Positions 1-5,825 of a stretch of 5,825 nt of DNA are shown in pieces. Below the pieces are notes generated by a model that was given only the letters and a program-made list of their open reading frames with translations, did not search any database and was not told the DNA's origin. The stretch lies in assembly GCA_030641505.1 (NCBI GenBank), contig DAOWHI010000027.1, positions 1 to 5,825 of the forward strand, in the 5' to 3' direction. Made by a program: the position numbers and the translations under genes. The DNA is from Gemmatimonadota bacterium (lineage in GTDB: Bacteria; Gemmatimonadota; Gemmatimonadetes; JACCXV01; JAHWKZ01). The first letter of the stretch is position 1. Every line of letters begins with the position of its first letter.

Positions 1-479
1 ACTACTACGCCAAGCTGACCCGCCGCGAACAGGCGATCTACGACAAGAGCGACGCGATCACCGAGATCGAGTTGACTTCGCCTGAGCCGCTGCGACCGCT
101 GGCCGAGGAGATCGAGACCACGCTGGCGGCCGGCAAACGGGCCGCGATCAAGGACGCCTGCCAGTCACTGGCCGACGAGCTCTCCAAAGAGTTCTCGGTC
201 TCACGGGTGGCGGTCCGAGTGCTGGCCGTTCGGCCCTCGAACCCGAACAGCGAGCTCCACGGCTTGTACGAGGCTACTGACGGCGAGGCGGCCAGGATCG
301 ATTTGTGGATGCGCACCGCCGCCCGCCGCCAGATGGTCGCCTACCGGACGTTTCTGCGCACGCTTCTCCACGAGTTCTGCCACCATCTCGACTATGAGTT
401 GTTCGATCTGCCCGAAACGTACCACACGCAGGGATTCTTTCAGCGCGAGTCGAGCCTGTTTCGGCAGTTGGTCGAGTAG
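1..479 (+). CDS. Putative HExxH zinc metallopeptidase, C-terminal part (5' end outside window)
   Basis: This is the 3' end of a gene. The frame is open from base 3 to the TAG at 477-479, giving 158 visible residues. A TTG at 72 could be read as a start, but the 23 codons before it end almost uniformly in G or C and read as normal protein, so the gene very probably begins left of the window. The key motif is HEFCHH at visible residues 123-128 (bases 369-386), an HExxH zinc-binding signature. It is followed by HTQGFF at residues 141-146 and an RES at 148-150. The second histidine or the later glutamate could be the third metal ligand. The spacing recalls SprT-like or minigluzincin peptidases, but no zinc ribbon is seen. 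There is no signal peptide or membrane segment in the visible part. Metallopeptidase fold is a reasonable inference; substrate is unknown. The gene ends three bases from the convergent permease gene. Confidence 0.72.
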   Translation, partial: YYAKLTRREQAIYDKSDAITEIELTSPEPLRPLAEEIETTLAAGKRAAIKDACQSLADELSKEFSVSRVAVRVLAVRPSNPNSELHGLYEATDGEAARIDLWMRTAARRQMVAYRTFLRTLLHEFCHHLDYELFDLPETYHTQGFFQRESSLFRQLVE

Positions 480-482
480 CCC

Positions 483-2255
483 CTACGACGGCCAGAACAA
501 CGGGATCAGAATCGAAGCGGCGACCAGGAGTAACATGTTGAGTGGTGTGCCGACCTTGATGAAGTCGAGGAACCGGTATCCACCGGGGCCATAGATCAAC
601 GTGTTCGTCTGATACCCGACCGGCGTCATGAACGACGCCGATGCGCCGAACATGACTGCCACCACCAGCGCGTACGGGTTCATTCCCAGATCTCCCGCCG
701 TTAGCAGCGCGATCGGTGTCATCACGACGGCAGTTGCGTTGTTCGACATGACGGACGTCAACAGCGACGTGAGCAAGTAAAACGCTGCGACGGTAAAATG
801 CGGACCGAGGGGCCCGACCGTTTCGGCCACCGCGTCTGCCAACCCCTGCGCTGCACCCGTCTTGTCCATCGCCACCCCGAGCGGGATGACGCCGGCCAGC
901 AGGAAGATCACCGTCCAATCGAGCTCGGCATAGATCTCTTCGAGCCGCACGCAGCGTGTAAAGACCATGAGTAGGACACCGGTCAGTGCAGCGGTCATGA
1001 TCGGGAGCAGGCCGAGACCGGCGACGGCAACCACAGCGATAAGAACGCCGACCGCGAACAGCGCCCTCGGTCGGGGCTTCGTGGGTCGACGGACGGCGCC
1101 CAGAGGAACGAGCCCCGTCTCCTCCACCAACGCGTCCAAATCCGGCACGGTCCCATGGACGAGCAACAGATCGCCGGCCTCGAGACGTACGTGGGGCAGT
1201 TGCGTGCGAATCGTCTCGCCCAGGTGCTGGATCGCCAGCACGGTGGCGTGGTATCGCTGCTGAAATCGGGCTCCGGCCAACGTCCGGCCGACGATCGACG
1301 CGCCGGGTGCGACCAGGACCTCCGCCAGGTGCGCGTCCTCCGACTCCAGGTCCGGCCCCACCGACGGAGTCGGCATCGCCAGCCCCTGCTTGATCGCCAG
1401 CCACAGAAGATCTTCGTGGTGGCCCTTTGCAAACAGGGTGTCACCGACCATTAGACGCCGGTTGGGTCCCGGGCTCCAGAGGGTGCGCTGACGGCGCCTG
1501 AGCCCGAGGATCGAGATGTCAAACTCGGATCCCCACTTGAGTTCGCCGAGCGATTGGCCGACCGCCGACGATCCCTGGCGAACCGTCAGCTCAGTCACAA
1601 ACGCTCGGACCTCGTACTTGCCCGTCAGATCGGTCGTGCCGGCCCGGCGCGGGAGTAGCGACCGCCCGAAAGTGAACATGTACGCCAGCCCGATCGCTGT
1701 GAAGATCAAACCCAGCGGGGCGATCGAGAACATCGACAGCTCCTCGAAACCGCGCGATCGGACGAGACCGTAGACGAGCCGGTTGGTGGAGGTACCTAGG
1801 AGCGTGATCGTGCCGCCCAGAATGGCGGCGAACGACAGCGGCATCAGGTATAGCGACGGCGGCTGGTTGTCGCGTTGGGCTAGGCCCAGGAACACCGGCA
1901 GGAAGACGACCACGACCGCGGTGTTGTTGAGAAACGGCGACACCGCGGCGACGACGAGAGACAGGACGAGCAAACGTCGGCGCGGCCCGCCGAGTGGTGC
2001 GTTCTGGGCCCATCGTCCGATCGTGGCGACGGCGCCCGTCTTGACCAGCCCCAGCGACAGGCAGAGCATCGCCGCTACCGTGACGGTAGCCTCGTTGCTA
2101 AATCCCGACAGCGCCTCTGCGGGCGTCAGGATCCCCGCCAGCAGCAGGACCACCGGGATTGCCAGCGCGATCTGGTCGACCGCGAAACGCTCGGTGATAA
2201 AAAGCGCTAACGCGATCAAGATGATCGCAAAGACGAAGAGGATTTCCCACGTCAT
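483..2255 (-). CDS. SLC13/DASS-family anion permease with two RCK_C (TrkA_C) domains
   Basis: A complete 590-aa inner-membrane transporter. Hydrophobic helices fill residues 1-200 and 395-590, with a soluble insert between them. The two inverted halves each carry the conserved family signatures: SPFLNNTA (106-113) with GTSTNRLVYG (154-163) in the first, and SNNATAVV (504-511) with GYQTNTLIYG (547-556) in the second. These paired asparagine/threonine motifs are typical of the sodium- and substrate-binding hairpins of the DASS group. The insert at about 215-385 reads as two consecutive RCK_C domains, each ending in a GDTLF/GDLLL-type strand (271-275 and 361-365). About 590 aa is the usual size for this RCK_C-containing subgroup. 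Members move dicarboxylates, sulfate or other anions; the substrate cannot be read here. The ATG at 2253-2255 opens directly into the first helix (MTWEILFVF). Only a weak GGGG stands upstream as ribosome site. It is divergent from the carboxyltransferase gene and convergent with the metallopeptidase gene. Confidence 0.9.
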   Translation of the reverse strand: MTWEILFVFAIILIALALFITERFAVDQIALAIPVVLLLAGILTPAEALSGFSNEATVTVAAMLCLSLGLVKTGAVATIGRWAQNAPLGGPRRRLLVLSLVVAAVSPFLNNTAVVVVFLPVFLGLAQRDNQPPSLYLMPLSFAAILGGTITLLGTSTNRLVYGLVRSRGFEELSMFSIAPLGLIFTAIGLAYMFTFGRSLLPRRAGTTDLTGKYEVRAFVTELTVRQGSSAVGQSLGELKWGSEFDISILGLRRRQRTLWSPGPNRRLMVGDTLFAKGHHEDLLWLAIKQGLAMPTPSVGPDLESEDAHLAEVLVAPGASIVGRTLAGARFQQRYHATVLAIQHLGETIRTQLPHVRLEAGDLLLVHGTVPDLDALVEETGLVPLGAVRRPTKPRPRALFAVGVLIAVVAVAGLGLLPIMTAALTGVLLMVFTRCVRLEEIYAELDWTVIFLLAGVIPLGVAMDKTGAAQGLADAVAETVGPLGPHFTVAAFYLLTSLLTSVMSNNATAVVMTPIALLTAGDLGMNPYALVVAVMFGASASFMTPVGYQTNTLIYGPGGYRFLDFIKVGTPLNMLLLVAASILIPLFWPS

Positions 2256-2430
2256 ATCGCGACCCCACGAGAGGAAGACGGCGCCCAGAGGCGCGAAAAG
2301 GGTAGTCGTGTATCAGCCTGTTGTCGATGGTCGTGACGCAAACTGCGATCTAACGTGTCGTACCATCGGAGGGTCGAACCGAGTGAGGAGAAACGGAAGC
2401 GAATGACAAGCGAAGCAACGTACGAGTAAC
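2256..2430. promoter_or_regulatory. Divergent intergenic region between permease and carboxyltransferase genes
   Basis: These 175 bases separate two divergently read start codons, so promoters for both genes should lie here. No strong sigma70 pair is visible. On the plus strand TTGTCG (2321-2326) has a 17-base spacer to TGCGAT (2344-2349), a weak match. On the minus strand TTGCGT (2336-2341) and a GATACA-like box (2309-2314) are too far apart to be convincing. A small GC hairpin, GCGCC-CAGA-GGCGC, sits at 2281-2294 in the permease leader side. A GAGGAG (2385-2390) precedes the short ATG ORF at 2403. Assigning promoters here is inference from gene orientation, not from clear motifs. Confidence 0.4.
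2403..2429 (+). other. Possible 8-codon leader ORF (MTSEATYE) before the carboxyltransferase
   Basis: An ATG at 2403 opens an 8-codon ORF that stops at TAA 2427-2429, one base before the GTG start of the carboxyltransferase gene. Purine-rich GAGGAG (2385-2390) and GGAAG (2395-2399) lie upstream of it, whereas the GTG itself lacks a good ribosome site. This arrangement could deliver ribosomes to the GTG by termination-reinitiation. The peptide holds no run of a single amino acid that would suggest classical attenuation. A short ORF like this can easily arise by chance, so it is listed only as a possibility. Confidence 0.25.
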
Positions 2431-4038
2431 GTGGGAGACGCGCGCCTCAAGCGACTGACTGAAGAGCTCCGCGAGGTCGAGACCCGATTGCGTGAGGGAG
2501 GTGGCGCCGAGCGGATCGAACGCGAGCACGCCAAGGGCAAGCTTACCGCTCGCGAGCGGGTCGAGATGTTGCGCGATTCGGGCAGCCGGTTCCTCGAGAT
2601 CGGGTTGCTCGTGGCTCATGATCAATACGACGGCCAAGCGCCCGCGGCGGGGGTGGTGACCGGCATCGCCCAAGTTGCCGAGCGACCGGTGGTGGTGGTC
2701 GCCAACGACGCCACCGTCAAAGCCGGCTCGTGGTGGCCGGAGACGATCAAGAAGATGCTCCGCGCTCAGGAGATCGCGATGCGGTGCCGGATCCCGATCG
2801 TCTATCTGGTCGATTCGGCGGGCGTCAACCTGCCGTACCAGGGGGGTGTCTTTCCGGGTCAATACGGGGCGAGCCGGATCTTCTACTACAACTCGATCAT
2901 GCGGCACTACCTCAAGGTGCCACAGATCGCCGCGGTCATGGGCCAGTGCATCGCCGGAGGGGCGTATCTGCCGGCGCTATCGGACGTCATCCTGATGGTC
3001 GATGGGACGTCGTTCATGGGTCTCGGCGGTCCCAATCTCGTCAAGGGAGCGACCGGCCAGACGGTCGATTCCGAGGAACTGGGTGGGGCCCGGGTCCACA
3101 CCGAGATCAGCGGCGTGGCGCACTACCGCGTCGAAAAAGATGAAGGGTGTAGCGAGCGTAACCGCGAGTGGATCTCCGAGCTACCGTACGAGGAGCCCGG
3201 CTATACTCACGACTGGACGGCGATGCCGGGACGCGAGCCGTCGGAGCTGTTCGATATCCTGCCCGAAGATCACCGCCAGCGGTACGACATGACGGAGCTC
3301 TTGAGCTGTCTGCTCGACGAGGGTCGGTGGGATGTGTTCCAGGAAGACCTGGCCCCGGAGATGATTTGTTTGACCGGACGCCTGCAGGGGATGCCAATCG
3401 GCGTGATCGCCAACGCGCGCGGTTTCTTCCCGCGCGAAGGGTCGGCGCCTCGGTTCGGCGGGATCATCTACGCCGAATCGGCACGCAAGGTCGCGTACTT
3501 CCTCGAGAACTTGAATCGCCACCGGACGGCGATGCTGTTCGTGCAGGACGTTTCGGGCTTTATGGTCGGCACCGAAGCCGAGCACAACGGCATCATCCGC
3601 GCGGGCGCCGACTTCGTCGAGGCGATGGCGACCGCTACCGTGCCCAAACTCGTGTTGACGATCAACCACGCCAGCGGCGCCGGCTACTACGCGATGGCCG
3701 GTCAGGGGTTCGACCCCGACTTCATCTTCACGTTGCCGACCGGTCGCATGGGCGTCATGGAGGGTGAGAGCGCCGTGCAGGCGCTGTTCGCACCCGAGTT
3801 GGAACGGCTAGCGGCGGAAGGCGGCGAGCCCGATGCCGAGTTCAAGGCCCGGATCGACGCCGTGCTCGAGGATTACGAGCACCAGCTCGACGCGCGGTTT
3901 GCCGCCGCGCGCGGGTTTGTTGACGCCGTGTTGGCACCGGAAACGATGCGAGACCGGTTGGCATTCGCGCTGTGGGCGGCGATCCACAACCCGGGTCCGC
4001 ACGTGGGAGCGTTTGTGTTGCCCTACGCCGGCCTCTGA
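2431..4038 (+). CDS. Acyl-CoA carboxylase carboxyltransferase (beta) subunit, biotin-dependent
   Basis: A complete 535-aa cytoplasmic enzyme subunit that would transfer CO2 from carboxybiotin to an acyl-CoA. The N-terminal carboxyltransferase domain shows KGKLTARERVEML (36-48), VVTGIAQV (75-82), VVANDATVKAGSWWP (89-103), YLVDSAGVNLPYQ (125-137) and the oxyanion-loop motif GQCIAGGAYLPALSD (171-185), then LGGPNLVKGATGQTVDSEELGGA (198-220). The C-terminal domain has FPREGSAPRFGGIIY (333-347), VQDVSGFMVG (371-380), SGAGYYAMAG (415-424), VMEGESAVQ (442-450) and a final RGFVDAVLAPETMRDRL (494-510). Size and first-half motifs match methylcrotonyl-, geranyl- and propionyl-CoA carboxylase beta subunits. 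The second-half loop NHASGAGYYAM differs from the usual methylcrotonyl-CoA form and leans towards glutaconyl-CoA-decarboxylase-like relatives, so the substrate is open. The GTG at 2431 is the only start after the in-frame TGA at 2404-2406. No biotin carboxylase gene is in the window; a neighbouring AtuA gene suggests branched or terpenoid acyl-CoA catabolism. Confidence 0.92.
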   Translation: MGDARLKRLTEELREVETRLREGGGAERIEREHAKGKLTARERVEMLRDSGSRFLEIGLLVAHDQYDGQAPAAGVVTGIAQVAERPVVVVANDATVKAGSWWPETIKKMLRAQEIAMRCRIPIVYLVDSAGVNLPYQGGVFPGQYGASRIFYYNSIMRHYLKVPQIAAVMGQCIAGGAYLPALSDVILMVDGTSFMGLGGPNLVKGATGQTVDSEELGGARVHTEISGVAHYRVEKDEGCSERNREWISELPYEEPGYTHDWTAMPGREPSELFDILPEDHRQRYDMTELLSCLLDEGRWDVFQEDLAPEMICLTGRLQGMPIGVIANARGFFPREGSAPRFGGIIYAESARKVAYFLENLNRHRTAMLFVQDVSGFMVGTEAEHNGIIRAGADFVEAMATATVPKLVLTINHASGAGYYAMAGQGFDPDFIFTLPTGRMGVMEGESAVQALFAPELERLAAEGGEPDAEFKARIDAVLEDYEHQLDARFAAARGFVDAVLAPETMRDRLAFALWAAIHNPGPHVGAFVLPYAGL

Positions 4039-4199
4039 TGTCGAGGCGACTGATCCTCGTGATCGTCCTCGTGGCTGCGGTGTTCGCCATCGTCGTCGGC
4101 GGGATGTTGTGGCCGCGGCCGCAGTTCCAGCGCGGTCCGTGGATGGGGTCGGGAGCGCCCGCGCCAGCCGACACGGTCGCCACCGACCCCGGTCCCTGA
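4038..4199 (+). CDS. Small single-pass membrane protein (53 aa), unknown function
   Basis: The ATG at 4038 overlaps the carboxyltransferase stop codon (TGATG, 4036-4040), and the frame closes with TGA at 4197-4199. The product starts MSRRLI, has one strongly hydrophobic helix at about residues 5-25, then a short tail rich in proline, glycine and alanine (WPRPQF at 25-30, GSGAPAPAD at 37-45). The two arginines before the helix predict a cytoplasmic N-terminus and an exported tail. There is no cysteine for lipidation. The overlap implies translational coupling with the carboxyltransferase; no separate ribosome site is evident. The reading frame stays open upstream within the carboxyltransferase gene, but a start there would add about 22 residues of shadow sequence, so 4038 is preferred. 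I do not recognise the family. A chance ORF after the enzyme gene is possible, but the clean helix and coupled start argue for a real gene. Confidence 0.6.
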   Translation: MSRRLILVIVLVAAVFAIVVGGMLWPRPQFQRGPWMGSGAPAPADTVATDPGP

Positions 4200-4224
4200 A
4201 ACCTTCCGCTAGGCGGGTGTTCCT
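4200..4224. terminator. Possible short bidirectional terminator between convergent genes
   Basis: The 25 bases between the convergent stop codons contain CCGC-TAG-GCGG (4206-4216), a 4-bp GC stem with a 3-base loop. It is followed on the plus strand by a T/C-rich stretch (GTGTTCCTCT) and on the minus strand by GGAAGGTTTC. The stem is short and there is no true U-run on either side, so intrinsic termination is only a weak possibility based mainly on location. Confidence 0.25.
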
Positions 4225-4656
4225 CTACTCAGCGCCGTAGCTCTCAATCGCTGTCACAATCTCGGGCGCCGTCATCGGGCCCGCGGCCTCGGTGTCGGTG
4301 TGCGACGCGATCATCGTCCGCAGCTCGATCGCTGCCGCCGGACCTACGGTGAGCCCCCGCGCGCCGGCCATCTCTTCGATCGCCTCGTCCTGGGCGTCGG
4401 TTGTCGCCGGCGAGATACCGACGAAATCCCAGCTGGCGCCGTCCATGTGCATGTACCACTGTGTCGCGGGTGCGCCGATCTCGGCACCGATCTCTTCGCG
4501 TTCGGCCATCCACGAGAGAAACGCCATGTGCTGACCTGGAGCTACGTGATAGATCGAAATAGTGACCGGCTCCATGTCGTCCTGCGCGCTCGCCGTGGTT
4601 GGGAGGGCCAGAATCGTCGCCAGCAAGAAAACGAGAACCCACATCCGATTGTGCAT
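4225..4656 (-). CDS. Secreted small protein with signal peptide, unknown function
   Basis: A complete 143-aa protein. Residues 1-24 form a standard Sec signal peptide: a short N-terminus with one arginine, hydrophobic WVLVFLLATILAL (6-18), and a TTASA cleavage site before Q25. The mature part of about 119 residues is strongly acidic, lacks cysteine and has no further membrane helix. It opens with VTISIYHVAPGQHMAFLSWM (31-50), then WYMHMDGASWDFVGI (67-81). This strand-helix-strand pattern resembles a dimeric alpha/beta-barrel (ABM/NIPSNAP-like) fold, but this is inference from pattern only. The ATG at 4654-4656 has a GGAGGT just three bases upstream on its strand (4660-4665). A second ATG at 4642-4644 (residue 5) would put that site 15 bases away, so the first is preferred. 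It is convergent with the 53-aa membrane protein and divergent from the AtuA gene. No enzymatic motif is visible. Confidence 0.8.
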   Translation of the reverse strand: MHNRMWVLVFLLATILALPTTASAQDDMEPVTISIYHVAPGQHMAFLSWMAEREEIGAEIGAPATQWYMHMDGASWDFVGISPATTDAQDEAIEEMAGARGLTVGPAAAIELRTMIASHTDTEAAGPMTAPEIVTAIESYGAE

Positions 4657-4726
4657 TTCACCTCCGAGGTAGTGTTCGCTTCAAGAGTTTCGCTTACGCG
4701 AACCGCCGAGTATAGCTTCGCCTTTC
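4657..4726. promoter_or_regulatory. Divergent intergenic region with repeated TTCGCTT and an inverted repeat
   Basis: These 70 bases lie between the secreted-protein gene (-) and the AtuA gene (+). The GGAGGT for the minus gene is at 4660-4665. TTCGCTT occurs at 4675-4681 and again at 4689-4695, and a variant TTCGCCTT at 4717-4724. The second copy is also the left arm of an inverted repeat, TTCGC-TTAC-GCGAA (4689-4702). TATAGC (4711-4716) could be a -10 box, with TTTCGC (4688-4693) 17 bases upstream as a poor -35, though the start codon would then follow almost at once. The repeats could be an operator or an mRNA hairpin. No good ribosome site for the AtuA gene is seen. Confidence 0.35.
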
Positions 4727-5825
4727 ATGGGTCGCGAAACGATCCGGATCGCGTGTGGTCAGGGGTTTTGGGGTGACCGTCTGGACGCCCCGGTCGAGCA
4801 GGTTCGCCGTGGAGCGATCGAGTACCTGATGTTCGATTACCTGGCCGAAGTCACGATGTCGATCATGCAGAAACAGCGCTCGCGTGACCCGTCCCAGGGC
4901 TACGCTCGTGACTTTGTGCCGCTGCTCCAGGAAATCTTCCCCGACATCGTTGAGCGCGACATCCGCGTGTTGTCGAACGCCGGCGGGGTGAACATCGAGG
5001 CATGTCGCGATGGACTGGTCGAGGCCGCGCGAGAGGCCGGCGTCAGCGGTCGGGTCAAGATCGGCACCGTGACCGGCGACGACATCTTGGATCGGCTGCC
5101 GGAGCTGATCGCTTCCGGACACGCGCTCACCAACATGGACGATGGCCGGCCGTTGTCGGAGGTGCTCGACAAGGTCGAAAGCGCCAACGCCTACATCGGT
5201 GCGGCTCCGATGGTCGAGGCGTTGAGGCAGGACGCGCGGGTGGTGGTAACCGGGCGTTCGACCGACACCGCACTCACCTATGGTCCGATGATCCACGAGT
5301 TCGGCTGGACGGCAGACGACTGGGACCGGATCGCGCACGGTATCGTGGCCGGCCACATCAACGAGTGTGGTGCACAGGCTTCGGGTGGCAACTGTCTGGT
5401 CGATTGGCAATCTGTCCCCGATCTGGCCGACATCGGCTATCCAATCGTCGAAGCGGAGTCGAGTGGTGTCTTTGTTCTCACGAAGCACGACGGTACGGGT
5501 GGTCGCATCACACCTGCGATCGTGAAGGAACAGATCCTGTACGAGATGGGCGACCCGACCGGGTACATCACCCCCGACGGCGTGGCCGACTTCACGACGA
5601 TCTCGCTTGACGCCGACGGGCCGGATCGCGTACGGGTTTCGGGGGTAAAGGGGGCGCCGCGCACCGACCAGCTCAAGGTCTCGATCAGCTACCGCGCCGG
5701 TTTCAAGGCCGTGGGGACGCTGGTCTACGCTTGGCCGGACGCGGTTGCGAAAGCGCAACGAGCGGATGAGGTGCTGCGTGAGCGGCTCGAATTCGGGATG
5801 GGCCGCCACGCGCTCGAACAGTCGC
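4727..5825 (+). CDS. AtuA-family (DUF1446) protein, N-terminal 366 residues; 3' end outside window
   Basis: An ATG at 4727 opens a frame that stays open to the right edge, with 366 codons visible. The protein reads as the AtuA domain (acyclic terpene utilisation; formerly DUF1446). Landmarks are RIACGQGFWGDRLD (7-20), EYLMFDYLAEVTMSIMQ (32-48), the asparagine/glycine motif LSNAGGVN (82-89), IGTVTGDD (112-119), AYIGAAPMVEAL (155-166), VVVTGRSTDTAL (172-183), GHINECGAQASGGN (209-222), YPIVEAESSGVFVLTKHDGTGG (238-259) and YITPDGVADFTTI (280-292). Family members run to roughly 450-600 aa, so a C-terminal part is missing. AtuA is encoded with geranyl-CoA carboxylase in the Pseudomonas citronellol/geraniol (atu) cluster, but its biochemical role is not settled. 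No membrane segment or signal peptide is present, so it is probably cytoplasmic. The carboxyltransferase gene 700 bases upstream on the same strand supports an acyl-CoA catabolic role. No gene symbol is given because the family is broader than the terpene pathway. Confidence 0.9.
   Translation, partial: MGRETIRIACGQGFWGDRLDAPVEQVRRGAIEYLMFDYLAEVTMSIMQKQRSRDPSQGYARDFVPLLQEIFPDIVERDIRVLSNAGGVNIEACRDGLVEAAREAGVSGRVKIGTVTGDDILDRLPELIASGHALTNMDDGRPLSEVLDKVESANAYIGAAPMVEALRQDARVVVTGRSTDTALTYGPMIHEFGWTADDWDRIAHGIVAGHINECGAQASGGNCLVDWQSVPDLADIGYPIVEAESSGVFVLTKHDGTGGRITPAIVKEQILYEMGDPTGYITPDGVADFTTISLDADGPDRVRVSGVKGAPRTDQLKVSISYRAGFKAVGTLVYAWPDAVAKAQRADEVLRERLEFGMGRHALEQS

Noticed and set aside
72..74. 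TTG at 72 as the true start of the metallopeptidase gene
   Set aside because: The same frame upstream to base 3 has G or C in nearly every third codon position and reads as ordinary protein, so the gene most likely starts outside the window.
274..1404. Long 376-codon reverse-strand open frame
   Set aside because: It overlaps the permease in another frame and is dominated by Arg, Gly, Pro and Ala, as shadow frames in high-GC DNA are. The permease frame has clear family motifs.
1783..2406. 207-codon forward open frame across the permease 5' end and the intergenic region
   Set aside because: It lies mostly antisense to the permease, with low-complexity Arg/Thr/Ser composition and no ribosome site.
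2350..2907. 185-codon reverse frame opposite the carboxyltransferase start
   Set aside because: It is antisense to well-conserved carboxyltransferase sequence and has no motif of its own.
3168..3767. 199-codon forward frame inside the carboxyltransferase
   Set aside because: It is an arginine-rich +1/+2 shadow of the conserved enzyme frame.
4688..4716. TTTCGC/TATAGC as a sigma70 promoter for the AtuA gene
   Set aside because: The -35 match is poor, and transcription would begin almost at the start codon, leaving no room for a normal leader. It is kept only as a note on the intergenic region.
4694..5809. 371-codon reverse-strand open frame opposite the AtuA gene
   Set aside because: It is antisense to a frame with unmistakable AtuA motifs and has arginine/histidine-rich shadow composition with no recognisable domain.

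Overview
This is a compact, high-GC bacterial window whose codons nearly all end in G or C. It has no RNA genes, insertion sequences or CRISPR. One gene uses a GTG start, and neighbouring genes abut or overlap, so the DNA looks chromosomal and metabolic rather than mobile. The species cannot be read from the sequence. The gene content (acyl-CoA carboxylase carboxyltransferase, AtuA-family protein, SLC13-type permease) would suit a Myxococcota, Desulfobacterota/Binatota-like or other high-GC environmental proteobacterial lineage. That placement is inference only.

Layout from left to right. (1) The 3' part of a gene for a small HExxH-type putative metallopeptidase runs in from the left edge and ends at 479 (+). 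(2) Three bases later, and convergent, is a complete 590-aa SLC13/DASS-type permease with two central RCK_C (TrkA_C) domains (483-2255, -). (3) A 175-bp divergent intergenic region follows. It carries a possible 8-codon leader ORF that ends one base before the next start codon. (4) A complete 535-aa biotin-dependent acyl-CoA carboxylase carboxyltransferase (beta) subunit (2431-4038, +) is followed, with a TGATG stop/start overlap, by a 53-aa single-pass membrane protein (4038-4199, +). (5) Convergent to these is a 143-aa secreted protein with a clear signal peptide (4225-4656, -). (6) After a 70-bp divergent intergenic region, an AtuA-family (DUF1446) gene starts at 4727 (+) and runs off the right edge after 366 codons.

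Functional reading. AtuA proteins and acyl-CoA carboxylase carboxyltransferases occur together in acyclic-terpene (citronellol/geraniol) and related branched acyl-CoA degradation clusters. The right half of the window therefore probably belongs to a branched or unsaturated acyl-CoA catabolic locus. The biotin carboxylase/BCCP subunit needed for the carboxylase is not in the window. The permease could import a carboxylate or sulfate-like anion, but nothing in the sequence fixes its substrate. The 53-aa membrane protein and the 143-aa secreted protein are the least explained genes. No clearly new defence or mobile system was found.
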